Source: Ramlibacter rhizophilus (lineage in GTDB: Bacteria; Pseudomonadota; Gammaproteobacteria; Burkholderiales; Burkholderiaceae_C). From it: a stretch of 64,000 nt of DNA. The translations under genes and the position numbers were made by a program. The DNA is taken from contig NZ_SMLL01000004.1 in assembly GCF_004681965.1 (NCBI RefSeq), forward strand, positions 1 to 64,000. The letters run 5' to 3'. Under the pieces are notes generated by a model. It had not been told where the DNA came from and did not search any database. It saw nothing but the letters and a program-made list of their open reading frames with translations. Each line of letters begins with the position of its first letter. Within the stretch, counting starts at the first letter, position 1. This document shows positions 43,446-59,131 of this stretch, in pieces.

Positions 43446-45337
43446 CGCACCCAGTCCAGTCGCAGGCGCTCCTGCAGGCTGCGCGCCTGCGCAAGGCTGG
43501 CCACCAGGATGCGCCGGTCGATCTCGCTGAGCGACGGTGCCTGGAGCCGGTTGGGGTTCTGGCCGCCGTCGGCTGCCTCGAGCTGGACCCGCAGTCGCAG
43601 TCCCTGCAGGTAGTCGAAGGCACCGGCCCAGCTTTGCCATTCCGACGCGCGCAGCTGCATGGCCTGGCCGGCCTCGGCCAGCCGATCGTGCGTGCCGGTG
43701 GCGCGCACCCCCTGCGAAAGGGCGAGGATGCGCGCCGCATCGACGAAGAGGGCGGTTCCCTGCAGCTTGAGGTCGAGGCCCGAGCCCTCGTCCAGCTCCA
43801 GCCGGCCGGTCCAGTCCAGGGGCGGGCGGTGCGCGAGGGCATTGGTCGCCAGCAGATGGAGGAAACGGGGCGTGGCGCGCACGCGCTGCTCGATGCGCTG
43901 CCGAAGCGGCTCGGCCAGGCTCGCATCACCGGCGAGCGGCCGCAGGTCGAAGAAGATGCTGGCTGCCAGCAGGTCCTCGGGGCTGCCGTGGTCGATCCAG
44001 CGCTCGAAGCGCGCCAGCCACTGCGACACGAGCAGGCAGCAGGCCGGCTCGCCCGCCATGATGCCGCCGCGGCACAGCGGGTAGCCGGCGGCGTCCAGCG
44101 CCTCGTTCATGCGGCGGGCCCATCGGCGGATGCGCGCCTGCTCGGCCTCGTCGAGGCCGTCGGGCAGCACCAGCGCGTTGTCCTGGTCGGAGGCGATGGT
44201 CTGCTCGCCGCGCCCCTCCGAGCCCAGGGCCAGCCAGCACAGGCGGCCGAGCTCGATGCCGTCCCGGGCCGCGCCCAGGCCGAGGAGCCTGCGCGTGAAC
44301 AGGTCGTTCAGGCGGCTGATCAACTCCGTCAGCGGGCGTGGCTGCACGCCTTGGGCCATCAGGTTGCGGGCCAGCGCGCGGATGTCGGCCGCCACGGGCA
44401 GCAGCGTGTCCAGCTCGCGCGCCGCGTGGATGCGTGCGCCCACCTGCTGCACGCTGGTGCGCTGCCAGGCGAAGAGGTCGCGCTCGGAGACCACGCCCGC
44501 CAGCCGCCCGCCCCGCGTGATCGGCACGTGCCGGATGCCGTGCTCGCCCATGAGGAGGGCGGCGTCCTGCGCGGTGTCCTGTTCGTCCAGGGCGTGCACC
44601 GGCTGGCTCATGACGCGCCCGACAGGGGCGTCCAGGTCGAAGTCGGGCGCCAGCACGAGGCGGGGCAGGTCGTGGCGGGTGAAGATGCCCTGGAGCCGGC
44701 CCTGGGCGTCCGTCACCAGCATCGAGCCGAGGTGGCGCTCCTGCAGGATGCGCAGCACCTCGCGCAGCGACGTCTGCGGCGAACAGTGCACCGGCTCGCC
44801 GCGGGCGAGTTGAGACAGCGGCGTCTCCGAAGCCTGCTCTGCCAGCGCCTGCGAGGACAGTTGCAGCGCCAGGGCCTGCCGAGAGCGCGCCAGCAGCGAC
44901 TGGATGCGGTCACGCAGGAACTCGGCGAACACCACGCTGCGCTGCGCCAGCTGCTCCATGTCGGCGGCGCCCAGCGCCAGCACGAACACATCGTCCAGCG
45001 CGCTGTAGCGGGCGCGCACCGGGCGCTGCGCGAGCAGGGCGGCCACGGGCAGCAGCTCGCCCGGTCCGAAGGCCAGCGAGTCGCCGGTCTCGGGCGATCC
45101 GTGGCGCCGCTGCACCGTGCCCTGTCGCACCAGGAACAGGAAAGGTGGAACGCCCGCGGCGGGATCGACCAGCACGTCGCCCGGCGCGTAGTACTGCTGC
45201 TCGGCGTGGGCGAGGAACCACTCGAGCTCCTCGCGCGGCATTTGCGCGAAAGGAGGCCAGCGCGCCAGCTGCGCGCCGAGCTGGCGCAGCAGCGGCAGGG
45301 CGGGCGACGAGAGCGGCGGCTCCTTGGCGTCGGTCAT
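43442..45337 (-). CDS. cyclic-nucleotide/CBS/DUF294 putative nucleotidyltransferase
   Basis: The 631-residue protein has a cNMP-binding domain (~25-140), two CBS motifs (~155-275), a DUF294 nucleotidyltransferase domain with GSEGRGEQTIASDQDNAL (~370-387, the GS...DxD motif) and a C-terminal DUF294_C helical domain (~480-625). It resembles GlnD in its transferase part, so it could nucleotidylate a protein partner according to cAMP/adenylate signals (inference). It is divergent from the TPR/DUF4212/symporter genes, a widely conserved neighbourhood. Start ATG at 45337. Confidence 0.88.
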   Translation of the reverse strand: MTDAKEPPLSSPALPLLRQLGAQLARWPPFAQMPREELEWFLAHAEQQYYAPGDVLVDPAAGVPPFLFLVRQGTVQRRHGSPETGDSLAFGPGELLPVAALLAQRPVRARYSALDDVFVLALGAADMEQLAQRSVVFAEFLRDRIQSLLARSRQALALQLSSQALAEQASETPLSQLARGEPVHCSPQTSLREVLRILQERHLGSMLVTDAQGRLQGIFTRHDLPRLVLAPDFDLDAPVGRVMSQPVHALDEQDTAQDAALLMGEHGIRHVPITRGGRLAGVVSERDLFAWQRTSVQQVGARIHAARELDTLLPVAADIRALARNLMAQGVQPRPLTELISRLNDLFTRRLLGLGAARDGIELGRLCWLALGSEGRGEQTIASDQDNALVLPDGLDEAEQARIRRWARRMNEALDAAGYPLCRGGIMAGEPACCLLVSQWLARFERWIDHGSPEDLLAASIFFDLRPLAGDASLAEPLRQRIEQRVRATPRFLHLLATNALAHRPPLDWTGRLELDEGSGLDLKLQGTALFVDAARILALSQGVRATGTHDRLAEAGQAMQLRASEWQSWAGAFDYLQGLRLRVQLEAADGGQNPNRLQAPSLSEIDRRILVASLAQARSLQERLRLDWVR

Positions 45338-45472
45338 GGCGCCCCGACTATGGCGGCCGTCCCATGCAGCGCGTCCTCCGTGGAAACCCTCGGGCGGCCC
45401 CGGAAAGCCGGGCGTGTAAGAAACGGGTAAGCCGCTGTTTCGACAGTCCGCAGCGATGCACCCCGCCCGACG

Positions 45473-45769
45473 ATGCTGACTGTCCTGACCCTGGTGAAGC
45501 TGGTGGCCGAGATCGCCCTCATGGCGCTGCTCGGACGCTGGGTGCTGGGACTGCTGGCCGGCGCCAAGCGGGAGCAGAACCTTTTCTGGCAGGTGCTGGA
45601 CATGATGGTGCGGCCCTTCACGTGGACCGCGCGGCGCCTGTCCCCCAAGGTGGTGCTCGACCGGCACGTACCGCTGGTCGCCTTCCTGCTCCTCGCCTTC
45701 ACCTGGATCGTCGTCACCCTGTGGCGCATCCAGATCTGCCTTCAGATCGGAGTCGCCCAGTGTCGTTGA
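45473..45769 (+). CDS. small two-helix membrane protein
   Basis: The 98-residue protein has two hydrophobic segments (~5-30 and ~68-88) separated by a basic cytoplasmic loop (WQVLDMMVRPFTWTARRLSPKVV). I recognise no named family. It overlaps the TPR gene by 10 bp and probably belongs to the symporter locus. Confidence 0.75.
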   Translation: MLTVLTLVKLVAEIALMALLGRWVLGLLAGAKREQNLFWQVLDMMVRPFTWTARRLSPKVVLDRHVPLVAFLLLAFTWIVVTLWRIQICLQIGVAQCR

Positions 45770-46344
45770 TGCATCGCCTGCAGATTGGCTGGCTGCGCTG
45801 GCAGGGGCGCCTGGCGCTCATGGTCGGCCATCGCATGGGGGCGCTGCGCGCCTTCGAAGCCATCTGCGCGCTGGTGCCGGACGACGCGCATGCCCTGGCC
45901 AGTCGCGCGCAGCTCGAAGACCAGCGGGGCCACGCCGAGGAAGCGCTCGCCCTTCAGCGCGCCCTGGTGCAGCAGACGCCGCAGGCCGCCGCCGCCTGGT
46001 TCAACCTGGGCTTCATGCTGGAGAAGGCGGGGCAACTCGAGGAGGCGCTTGCCGCCTTCAGCGAAGCGACGCGCCTGTCGCCCAAGCTCGATCGCGCCTG
46101 GTATGGCCTCGGCCTGGTCCTCATTCGCCTGCGCCGCTTCGACGAAGCCGTCGACGCCCTGCGCCGCAACACCGAACTGCAACCCATGAGCCCCTACGGC
46201 TGGTACCAGCTGGCCCGGGTTCATGTCGACCGGCAAGAGCCCCAGGAGGCAGCGAAGATCATTCGCCATCTCCGCGGGTTCGAGCCCAAGGTGGCCGCCC
46301 AGCTCGAACGTGAGACCGGACTGAGCACTGCCCAGTCCGCCTGA
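45760..46344 (+). CDS. tetratricopeptide-repeat protein
   Basis: The 194-residue protein consists of about four TPR units (e.g. AAAWFNLGFMLEKAGQLEEALAAF; DRAWYGLGLVLIRLRRFDEAV; PYGWYQLARVHVDRQEPQEAA). It is soluble and probably a scaffold. The GTG at 45760 is preferred because GGAG sits 7 nt before it; the ATG at 45769 has none. It lies between a small membrane protein and the symporter pair. Confidence 0.85.
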   Translation: MSLMHRLQIGWLRWQGRLALMVGHRMGALRAFEAICALVPDDAHALASRAQLEDQRGHAEEALALQRALVQQTPQAAAAWFNLGFMLEKAGQLEEALAAFSEATRLSPKLDRAWYGLGLVLIRLRRFDEAVDALRRNTELQPMSPYGWYQLARVHVDRQEPQEAAKIIRHLRGFEPKVAAQLERETGLSTAQSA

Positions 46345-46475
46345 CCCGAGAGCGGGGGGAGCGCCGTACCGGCGGGGGCCGGGCGGCTGCCGCACAGCCG
46401 CGACCGGTGGCAGGCCCGCGAGCAATCGCAGGCGGTCGCGATCCGCCCCCCGGGCGAGCACTTGAGGCAGGAGAC

Positions 46476-46733
46476 ATGCAGCTATCGGAAACACACCGCC
46501 ACTACTGGCGGAAAAACCTCAACATCACGGCCATATTGCTTGCAATCTGGTTCGTGGTGACCTTCGTCGTGAGCTACTTCGCGCGCGACCTGAACTTCAA
46601 CTTCTTCGGCTGGCCTTTCAGTTTCTGGATGGGCGCGCAGGGGGCGTTGATCATCTACTGCCTGATCATCTGGTACTACGCCCGCTACATGGCGAAGCTG
46701 GATATCGAGCACGGCGTGGCCGAGGAGGAGTGA
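46476..46733 (+). CDS. DUF4212 small subunit of a sodium/solute symporter
   Basis: The 85-residue protein has two transmembrane helices (FVVTFVVSYFA; LIIYCLIIWYYARYM) and the DUF4212 signature RHYWRKNLNITAILLAIWF and FNFFGWPFSFWMGAQG. Members accompany SSS-family symporters of the VC_2705 type. AGGAG lies 6 nt before the ATG. It is 4 bp before the symporter gene. Confidence 0.93.
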   Translation: MQLSETHRHYWRKNLNITAILLAIWFVVTFVVSYFARDLNFNFFGWPFSFWMGAQGALIIYCLIIWYYARYMAKLDIEHGVAEEE

Positions 46734-46737
46734 CACC

Positions 46738-48855
46738 ATGGCTGGAATCTTCGGAGCCGATGGCAGCGTCGCCACGGCCGAATCGAACCGGGCCTTCAAG
46801 GCCAACCTGAACAAGGTCTACACCTGGTACGTCGGCGGCTTCCTCGCCTTCGTGCTGGTGCTGGCCGTACTCGAATTCATGGGCCTGCCACGGCGCTGGA
46901 TCGGCTACACCTTTCTGCTGGCCACCATCGGCCTGTATGCCGGCATCGGCATCATGAGCCGCACCAGCGACGCGGCCGAGTACTACGTCGCCGGCCGCCG
47001 CGTGCCTGCCGTCTACAACGGCATGGCCACCGGCGCCGACTGGATGTCCGCGGCCTCCTTCATCGGCATGGCGGGCACGCTCTACCTCACCGGCTACTCG
47101 GGCCTGGCCTTCATCATGGGCTGGACGGGTGGGTACTGCCTGGTGGCGCTGTTCCTCGCGCCCTACCTGCGCAAGTTCGGGCAGTTCACCATTCCCGACT
47201 TCCTGGGTGAGCGCTACGGCGGCAACCTGCCCCGCTTCCTGGGCATCTGCGCGGCCATCCTCTGCTCCTTCACCTACGTGGTGGCGCAGATCTACGGCGT
47301 GGGCCTCATCACCTCGCGCCTGACCGGCGTGGCCTTCGAGCTGGGGATCTTCCTGGGCCTGGGCGGCATCCTGGTGTGCTCCTTCCTGGGCGGCATGCGC
47401 GCGGTGACCTGGACCCAGGTGGCGCAGTACATCGTGCTGATCGTGGCCTACCTCATTCCGGTCGTGTGGCTGTCGGTCAAGCAGACCAGCGTGCCGGTGC
47501 CGCAGGCCATCTACGGCGCGCAGCTGCAGAAGGTCACGGAAGCCGAAAGGCGCCTGGCCAACGACCCCAAGGAACTGGAAGTCCGCCAGATCTTCTCGCA
47601 GCGTTCGGCCGCCCTGGCCGAGAAGCTGAAGGATCCGGCTGCCGCCCTGGCCGCCGACCGCGACGCGCTCACCAAGCGAGTGAGCGACCTGCGCGCCTCC
47701 AACGCACCGGCCGCCGAGCTGGATGCCGCCGAGCGCGAGCTGGCCGCCCTGCCCAAGGACCCGGATGCCGCGCGCCGCGCCTGGACGTCGGCCAAGACGG
47801 CCGCGGACAACAAGGCCAAGCCGCTCAACGGCATGCCGCCGCACGCGCAGCAGTTCTCGGGCAACCCGGACGGCGACGCGGCGGCGCAGAAGACCTTCAA
47901 CGAGTCGCGCCGCAACTTCCTCGCGCTGATCTTCTGCCTGATGGTGGGAACGGCCGCCCTGCCGCACATCCTCATGCGCTACTACACCACGCCCAGCGTG
48001 AGGGAAGCGCGCGAGTCGGTGAGCTGGTCGCTGTTCTTCATCTTCCTGCTGTACTTCACCGCGCCGGCCCTGGCCGTGCTGGTCAAGTACGAGGTCTTCA
48101 ACGTGCTGGTGGGCACGCCCTTCGACCAGTTGCCCAACTGGATCAACGCCTGGAACCGTGTCGATCCGAGCCTGCTGTCGGTGACGGACGTGAACCGGGA
48201 CGGCGTCTTCCAGCTCAACGAGATGAGCATCGGCGGCGACATCATCGTGCTGGCCACGCCGGAGATCGGTGGGCTGCCCTACGTCATCTCGGGCCTGGTG
48301 GCCGCCGGCGGCCTGGCCGCCGCGCTCTCCACCGCCGACGGCCTGCTGCTGACGATCGCCAACGCGCTCTCGCACGACCTGTACTACAAGATGCTGGACC
48401 CCAACGCCTCCACGGCGCGCCGGGTGACCATCTCCAAGGTGCTGCTGCTGATCGTGGCGCTGTGCGCGGCCTACGTGGCGGCGCAGAAACCGGCGGACAT
48501 CCTGTTCCTGGTGTCGGCGGCGTTCTCGTTCGCGGCGGCGGCGTTCTTCCCGGCGCTGGTCCTGGGCATCTTCTGGAAGCGCGCCACCGGCATCGCGGCC
48601 TCCCTGGGCATGGCCCTCGGCCTGGGCGTGACCTTCTACTACATGGTCACCACGCAACCCTGGCTGCGCGGCATCTTCGGCGTGACCGGGCCGATCGAGC
48701 TGTGGTGGGGCATCCAGCCCATCTCGGCCGGCCTCTTCGGCGTGCCGGTGGGCTTTGCCGTGATCATCCTCGTGAGCCTCATCACCCCTGCGCCCAGCGC
48801 CCGGGTGCAGGAGCTGGTCGAGCACGTGCGCTATCCCAACCTGAAGGCGGCTTGA
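46738..48855 (+). CDS. sodium/solute symporter (VC_2705-type, acetate/cation symporter-like)
   Basis: The 705-residue protein belongs to the sodium:solute symporter superfamily, with ~13 membrane helices and the motifs AEYYVAGRRVPAVYNGMATGADWMSAASF and VAAGGLAAALSTADGLLLTIANALSHDL. It is probably an acetate or short monocarboxylate importer. A ~130-residue hydrophilic insertion (~255-385), Ala/Glu/Lys/Arg-rich and predicted coiled coil, lies between two helices. VC_2705 relatives without it are about 570-590 residues (from memory). Confidence 0.92.
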   Translation: MAGIFGADGSVATAESNRAFKANLNKVYTWYVGGFLAFVLVLAVLEFMGLPRRWIGYTFLLATIGLYAGIGIMSRTSDAAEYYVAGRRVPAVYNGMATGADWMSAASFIGMAGTLYLTGYSGLAFIMGWTGGYCLVALFLAPYLRKFGQFTIPDFLGERYGGNLPRFLGICAAILCSFTYVVAQIYGVGLITSRLTGVAFELGIFLGLGGILVCSFLGGMRAVTWTQVAQYIVLIVAYLIPVVWLSVKQTSVPVPQAIYGAQLQKVTEAERRLANDPKELEVRQIFSQRSAALAEKLKDPAAALAADRDALTKRVSDLRASNAPAAELDAAERELAALPKDPDAARRAWTSAKTAADNKAKPLNGMPPHAQQFSGNPDGDAAAQKTFNESRRNFLALIFCLMVGTAALPHILMRYYTTPSVREARESVSWSLFFIFLLYFTAPALAVLVKYEVFNVLVGTPFDQLPNWINAWNRVDPSLLSVTDVNRDGVFQLNEMSIGGDIIVLATPEIGGLPYVISGLVAAGGLAAALSTADGLLLTIANALSHDLYYKMLDPNASTARRVTISKVLLLIVALCAAYVAAQKPADILFLVSAAFSFAAAAFFPALVLGIFWKRATGIAASLGMALGLGVTFYYMVTTQPWLRGIFGVTGPIELWWGIQPISAGLFGVPVGFAVIILVSLITPAPSARVQELVEHVRYPNLKAA

Positions 48856-48936
48856 GCCTCGGGTCGGCATGAGGCGAGCGGGTCGGTGGTGAACCGCCGA
48901 CCCGGATCGTGAAGGGGGTCTCCACGACTCCCGCAA

Positions 48937-48972
48937 AAGCAAGAAGGCGGGCCTCGGCCCGCCTTCTTGCTT
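48937..48972. terminator. bidirectional intrinsic terminator
   Basis: A 17-bp perfect stem (left arm AAGCAAGAAGGCGGGCC at 48937-48953) with a tiny loop separates the convergent symporter and chemotaxis-receptor genes. On the minus strand it is followed by TTTT, making it a good terminator for the receptor remnant; on the plus strand the T run is weaker. Confidence 0.85.
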
Positions 48973-49032
48973 GTCGGTCTGCCTGGCGCGTGGGCCGGGC
49001 AGGAACGCCACCCGGTTGACGCGCCCCGGGGG

Positions 49033-49986
49033 CTAGAAGCTGTTCCAGTCGTCGGTACCCGTCGCCACGGGACGGGAGGAATCGGTCGTCCGGGCAGCCC
49101 GTGCCGGTGCAGGGACGGCCCGCAGCGTGGGCACGTCCTGGCGCGGTGCGATGTCGGGTGCCGACAGGACGGCCGGCGCCATGCGCGCCGAGCCGGCCTC
49201 CAGCTTGAACACCGCCACGGCCTCGACCAGCTGCTGAGCCTGCTGCCGCAGGCTGTCGGCGGCCGCGGCGCTTTCCTCGACAAGGGCGGCGTTCTGCTGC
49301 GTGGCCTGGTCCATCTGCGTGACGGCTTCGCCGATCTGCGCCACCCCGGCGCTCTGCTCGACGCTCGCGGCGCTGATGCGGCCCATGATCTGCGCCACCT
49401 GCTGGATCGAGGCCACCACCTGGCTCATGGTGGCACCGGCCTCGTCCACCAGGGCGCTGCCCTGGCTGACGCGTTCCACGCTGTCGGTGATGAGGGACTT
49501 GATTTCCTTGGCCGCGTCGGCGCTGCGCTGGGCGAGCGTGCGCACCTCGCCGGCCACGACCGCGAAGCCGCGTCTCTGCTCGCCGGCCCGCGCCGCTTCC
49601 ACGGCCGCATTGAGCGCCAGGATGTTGGTCTGGAAGGCGATGCCGTCGATCACGCTGATGATGTCGGCGATGCGGCGCGAGCTGTCGTTGATGCCCTTCA
49701 TGGTGTCCACCACGCGGCTGACCACCTCGCCGCCCCGCTCGGCGACGGCCGAGGCCTCGGTCGCCAGGCGGTTGCCGTCCTGGGCGCTGGCGGTGTTCTG
49801 GTTCACGGTGCCGGCCAGCTCCTTCATGGAGGCGGCGGTCTGCTCCAGCGCCGAGGCCTGTTCCTCGGTGCGGCTGGACAGGTCGGTCGTGCCTTGGGAG
49901 ATCTGGCCCGACGCGGTGGCCACGCCCTCGGCGTTGCCGCGCACAAAGCCGGTGCGTTCCGGTCGTTTGTTGCCGCTTCGTGTCAT
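49033..49986 (-). pseudogene. methyl-accepting chemotaxis protein, signalling domain only (N-terminally truncated)
   Basis: The 317-residue frame has a complete cytoplasmic MCP module with methylation helices and the hairpin [23 protein letters not shown], plus a C-terminal tail ending DDWNSF. It lacks any ligand-binding domain, transmembrane helix or full HAMP: after 14 unrelated residues ([14 protein letters not shown]) the MCP similarity begins abruptly at [12 protein letters not shown]. It looks like the 3' remnant of a membrane receptor whose 5' part was deleted, perhaps with the neighbouring kinase. It might still be expressed as a soluble receptor. Confidence 0.75.
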
Positions 49987-50008
49987 CCGGGCGGGTGCCG
50001 GAGTGGCC

Positions 50009-52888
50009 TCAGAAGCCGGTGAGCGGGTCGTCCTGCGCCAGCTGCTCGTGCACCCGGCGGCACAGCGCGTCGATGCCGGCGGGCTTGTCGAACAGGCAGC
50101 TCACGCCGGCCGACAGCGCGCCTTCTCGCAGCGTGTCGGTCACATGCCCAGAAGCCACGATGATCGGCAGCTGCGGGCGCAGGGCGCGCAGCTCGCGGGC
50201 GAGGTCCAGGCCGGAGAGGTCCGGCATGTTGTAGTCGGTGATCAGCAGGTCCACGGCGCTGCCCTGGCGCCGCACGTAGGCCAGTGCCTCCAGGCTGCGG
50301 TGGAAGCCCGCGACGCGGAATCCCTGCGCCTGCAGCACGGCGCTGACCATGACCACCATGGCCTCGTAGTCGTCCACATAGACGATGTGCCGCCCGCCGC
50401 CGGCGCCGGACGGCAGCGGGACGGGCTGCGTTTCAGCCACCGGAACCTCGCGGGCGGGCAGGGGCGCGAAGCCGGTGTTTTCCGCTTCGCAGGCCACGGG
50501 CAGGCGCACCTCCATGCGCGTGCCCTGGCCCGGCCGGCTGTCCACCGCGATCTCGCCGAAGTGGGCTCGCACGATGTTCTGCACCACGGCCAGTCCCAGG
50601 CCGGTGCCTTCGCCCTCGCGCTTGGTGGTGAAGAAGGGCTCGAACATGCGGGCCTGCGTGCCCGCGTCCATGCCGGCGCCGTCGTCCTGCACCGACAGCA
50701 CCACCCAGCCCGAGCCCGGGGGCGCGGCCAGCCGGATGTCGATGCGACCGCCGCGGCCGGACATGGCCTGCCAGGCGTTCGTGCCCAGGTTCATCACCAC
50801 CTGGTGGATCTGGTTGGCGTCGGCCATGACCTCGAAGGGCTCCTCGTCGCCCTGCAGCGTGATGCGCACCCCCGAGGGCAGGGTGGCGCGCAGCAGGTCC
50901 ACCGCCTCGCGCACCACGGGCCCGAGCGGCTGGCGCTCGAACACCGCCGGCTGCTGGCGCGTGAAGGTCAGGATCCGGCGCACGAGTTCGCGGGCTCGCA
51001 GGCCGGCCCGCGCGATCTCGTCCAGGTAGCGAGCCGCCGGCCCGGACCCGGCGAGCGCCGACGTGGCCAGGCGCGCATTGCCCATGATCGCGGCGATCAC
51101 ATTGTTGAAATCGTGCGCGATGCCGCCGGCGATGCTGCCCAGCGCTTCCATCTTCTGCGACTGGCGCAGCTGTTCGGCCAGCTCCGCCTGGCTGCGCTGG
51201 GCCTGGTGGCGCTCGGTCAGGTCGTGCAGCAGCACGCTGCTGCGGCGCCGATCGCCGCTGTCGAGGTAGTGCGCGAAGCTGGCCTGCAGGTGTGCCTGCA
51301 GGCCGTCCGGCCGCCGCACGGTGAACGTGGCCTGGGCGTGGCCCGTGCGGCGCGCCTCTTCCAGCACCTGGCGCAGCGGGCTGTCCGGTCCGTCGAGCAC
51401 CGAGAGCCCCAGTTGCAACAGTTCCGCTTCGCTGCGGCCCAGCAGCTGGCAGGCGGCGGGGTTCACCTGGTCGACCTGGCCGAAGCTGCGGCCGATCATC
51501 AGGCCGTCGCGCGTGTTCTCGAACACCAGGCGATAGCCTTCCTCGCTTTCGCGCAGCGCCTCGCGCGCCTCGTGCTGGGCGGTGATCTCGTGGCCGATGC
51601 CGCGATAGCCGAGGAAGCGCTGCTCGGCATCAAAGACCGGCATGCCGCTGATCAGCGCGACGCGAAGCCGTCCGGCGGCGTCGATTCGCCGCACTTCGAA
51701 GTCGAAGAAGGCGCGGTGCCGGTCCAGGTCCTCGCGATGGCGCGTCCAGTCCTCGGCGCTGCCCAGCACGCCCGGCTGCTCCCAGCGCGTCAGGCCGAAA
51801 TGCACCGGCACCTGGGCGCCGGCGTGGCGCGGCGCCGCGGTCTGGTGCGTGAAGCGGTGCTGGGCGTCGGTCTCCCAGAACCAGTCGGCCGAAAGCTGCG
51901 TAAGCGCCCGGTAATGCCGTTCGCTGCGCCGCAGGCGCGCCACGCTGCGCTGGTGGCGCAGCCAGGCGGCGCCGAGCCCCACCACCGCGACCACGCCCAG
52001 CACCGTGAGCAGGCTCGCCAGCACCAGGTAGCGCTGGGCGCGGTCCCGCACCGGCGCCATGGCCTGGGCGCGTCCCAGGCCCACGGCCACCGTGAGTCCG
52101 TGCTCGGGCAGCGGCCGCAGGCTGTAGGCGCGTTCGATCCCGTCCACCGGGCTGGTCGTGAACAGCGTACGGCGCAGGCCCTGGGCGGCTGCTTTCGCCA
52201 AGGCCGACTGGCCGACGTCGAGACCGAAGCGGTCCTGCCCGGCGCCGCTGCGGCGCGCCAGGACGATACCGCTCGGGTCGAACAGGGTCACGGTGTCCTG
52301 GGGCGCCAGGCCACCGAGCGCGAAGAAGGCCAGCAGCGCGCCGGGATCGACCGGCGTGTAGGCCACCCCCTGCAGGCGACCTTGGTCCCAGAGCCCCCGC
52401 GAGAGCGTGGTGACCCAGCGGCCCTGCGCGTCCATGATCGGCTGCTGGATCAATGCCGCCGCCTGCGGGTGCTGCTGGTGCAGGGCGATCAGCCCCTGCG
52501 CCCAGTCCGGTGGCAGCGCCGGCGCCGCGCCGACCGGCGTGCCCGTGGCGTCGGCCAGTGACACCGGCAGACCGGCGGCCGCGAATGCGGGGGGCACGGG
52601 CCGGGTCTGGGCCAGCAGGTCGCGCCACGAGGCCGGGTCCGCGGTCAGCAGGCGCAAGGCGGCCGTCGGGCCGGCGAGCAGCTGCCGCACCTGCTGTTCG
52701 TAGGCGAGCGACAGGCGCCCGACCTGGGTGACCTCCGCTTCCTCGGCCTCGCGGGCTTCGTACACCACGCGCTCCAGGGTCAGGCTCCAGACCGCCACCA
52801 GCAGCAGCGCCAGCCCGCCCGACAGGGCGGCCACGGTGCGCAAGCGCGTGATGCGGGCGGAAAGACGAAGGCGAGTGAGGCGTTTCAT
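50009..52888 (-). CDS. hybrid sensor histidine kinase with PAS domains and receiver
   Basis: The 959-residue protein has an N-terminal membrane helix (~20-40), a large periplasmic sensor (~45-320), a second helix (~325-350), two PAS domains (~370-600 region: [32 protein letters not shown]), a HisKA with [15 protein letters not shown] (His ~591), an HATPase ([27 protein letters not shown]) and a C-terminal receiver ([20 protein letters not shown], Asp ~883). The ATG at 52888 is chosen; upstream in-frame sequence is not family-like. No output regulator is adjacent. Confidence 0.9.
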   Translation of the reverse strand: MKRLTRLRLSARITRLRTVAALSGGLALLLVAVWSLTLERVVYEAREAEEAEVTQVGRLSLAYEQQVRQLLAGPTAALRLLTADPASWRDLLAQTRPVPPAFAAAGLPVSLADATGTPVGAAPALPPDWAQGLIALHQQHPQAAALIQQPIMDAQGRWVTTLSRGLWDQGRLQGVAYTPVDPGALLAFFALGGLAPQDTVTLFDPSGIVLARRSGAGQDRFGLDVGQSALAKAAAQGLRRTLFTTSPVDGIERAYSLRPLPEHGLTVAVGLGRAQAMAPVRDRAQRYLVLASLLTVLGVVAVVGLGAAWLRHQRSVARLRRSERHYRALTQLSADWFWETDAQHRFTHQTAAPRHAGAQVPVHFGLTRWEQPGVLGSAEDWTRHREDLDRHRAFFDFEVRRIDAAGRLRVALISGMPVFDAEQRFLGYRGIGHEITAQHEAREALRESEEGYRLVFENTRDGLMIGRSFGQVDQVNPAACQLLGRSEAELLQLGLSVLDGPDSPLRQVLEEARRTGHAQATFTVRRPDGLQAHLQASFAHYLDSGDRRRSSVLLHDLTERHQAQRSQAELAEQLRQSQKMEALGSIAGGIAHDFNNVIAAIMGNARLATSALAGSGPAARYLDEIARAGLRARELVRRILTFTRQQPAVFERQPLGPVVREAVDLLRATLPSGVRITLQGDEEPFEVMADANQIHQVVMNLGTNAWQAMSGRGGRIDIRLAAPPGSGWVVLSVQDDGAGMDAGTQARMFEPFFTTKREGEGTGLGLAVVQNIVRAHFGEIAVDSRPGQGTRMEVRLPVACEAENTGFAPLPAREVPVAETQPVPLPSGAGGGRHIVYVDDYEAMVVMVSAVLQAQGFRVAGFHRSLEALAYVRRQGSAVDLLITDYNMPDLSGLDLARELRALRPQLPIIVASGHVTDTLREGALSAGVSCLFDKPAGIDALCRRVHEQLAQDDPLTGF

Positions 52889-53119
52889 GCAAGGGAGCCG
52901 CGCGCATGCGCGATGCGCCGGGCGAAGCCTGACAGGATACTGATGAGCTTTGGCCGGGCCCCTGTCAGAGCTCGCAGGGCGTTTCCCTAATCGTGCGGCT
53001 GGCGAACTATTCCCGGTCCGAGGCGCTGCCGGGCGTGGGCTTGGCCCCACGCCTGAGCCGGCAGGCCGGCGTTCTTAGAATGCTTGGCCCCTTTCCCCCA
53101 CCCCCTACCGCTCCCCCAC

Positions 53120-59020
<5,901 letters not shown>

Positions 59021-59131
59021 GCCACCGCCGCAGACTCGTAGGCGACAGGCGCAGGGTGTTCCCCATTGAACGAGGCGAAAAGACCCCGTCCAATGGCGCC
59101 CTTGCCCAACGCATTCCAACAAGGAGACCTC

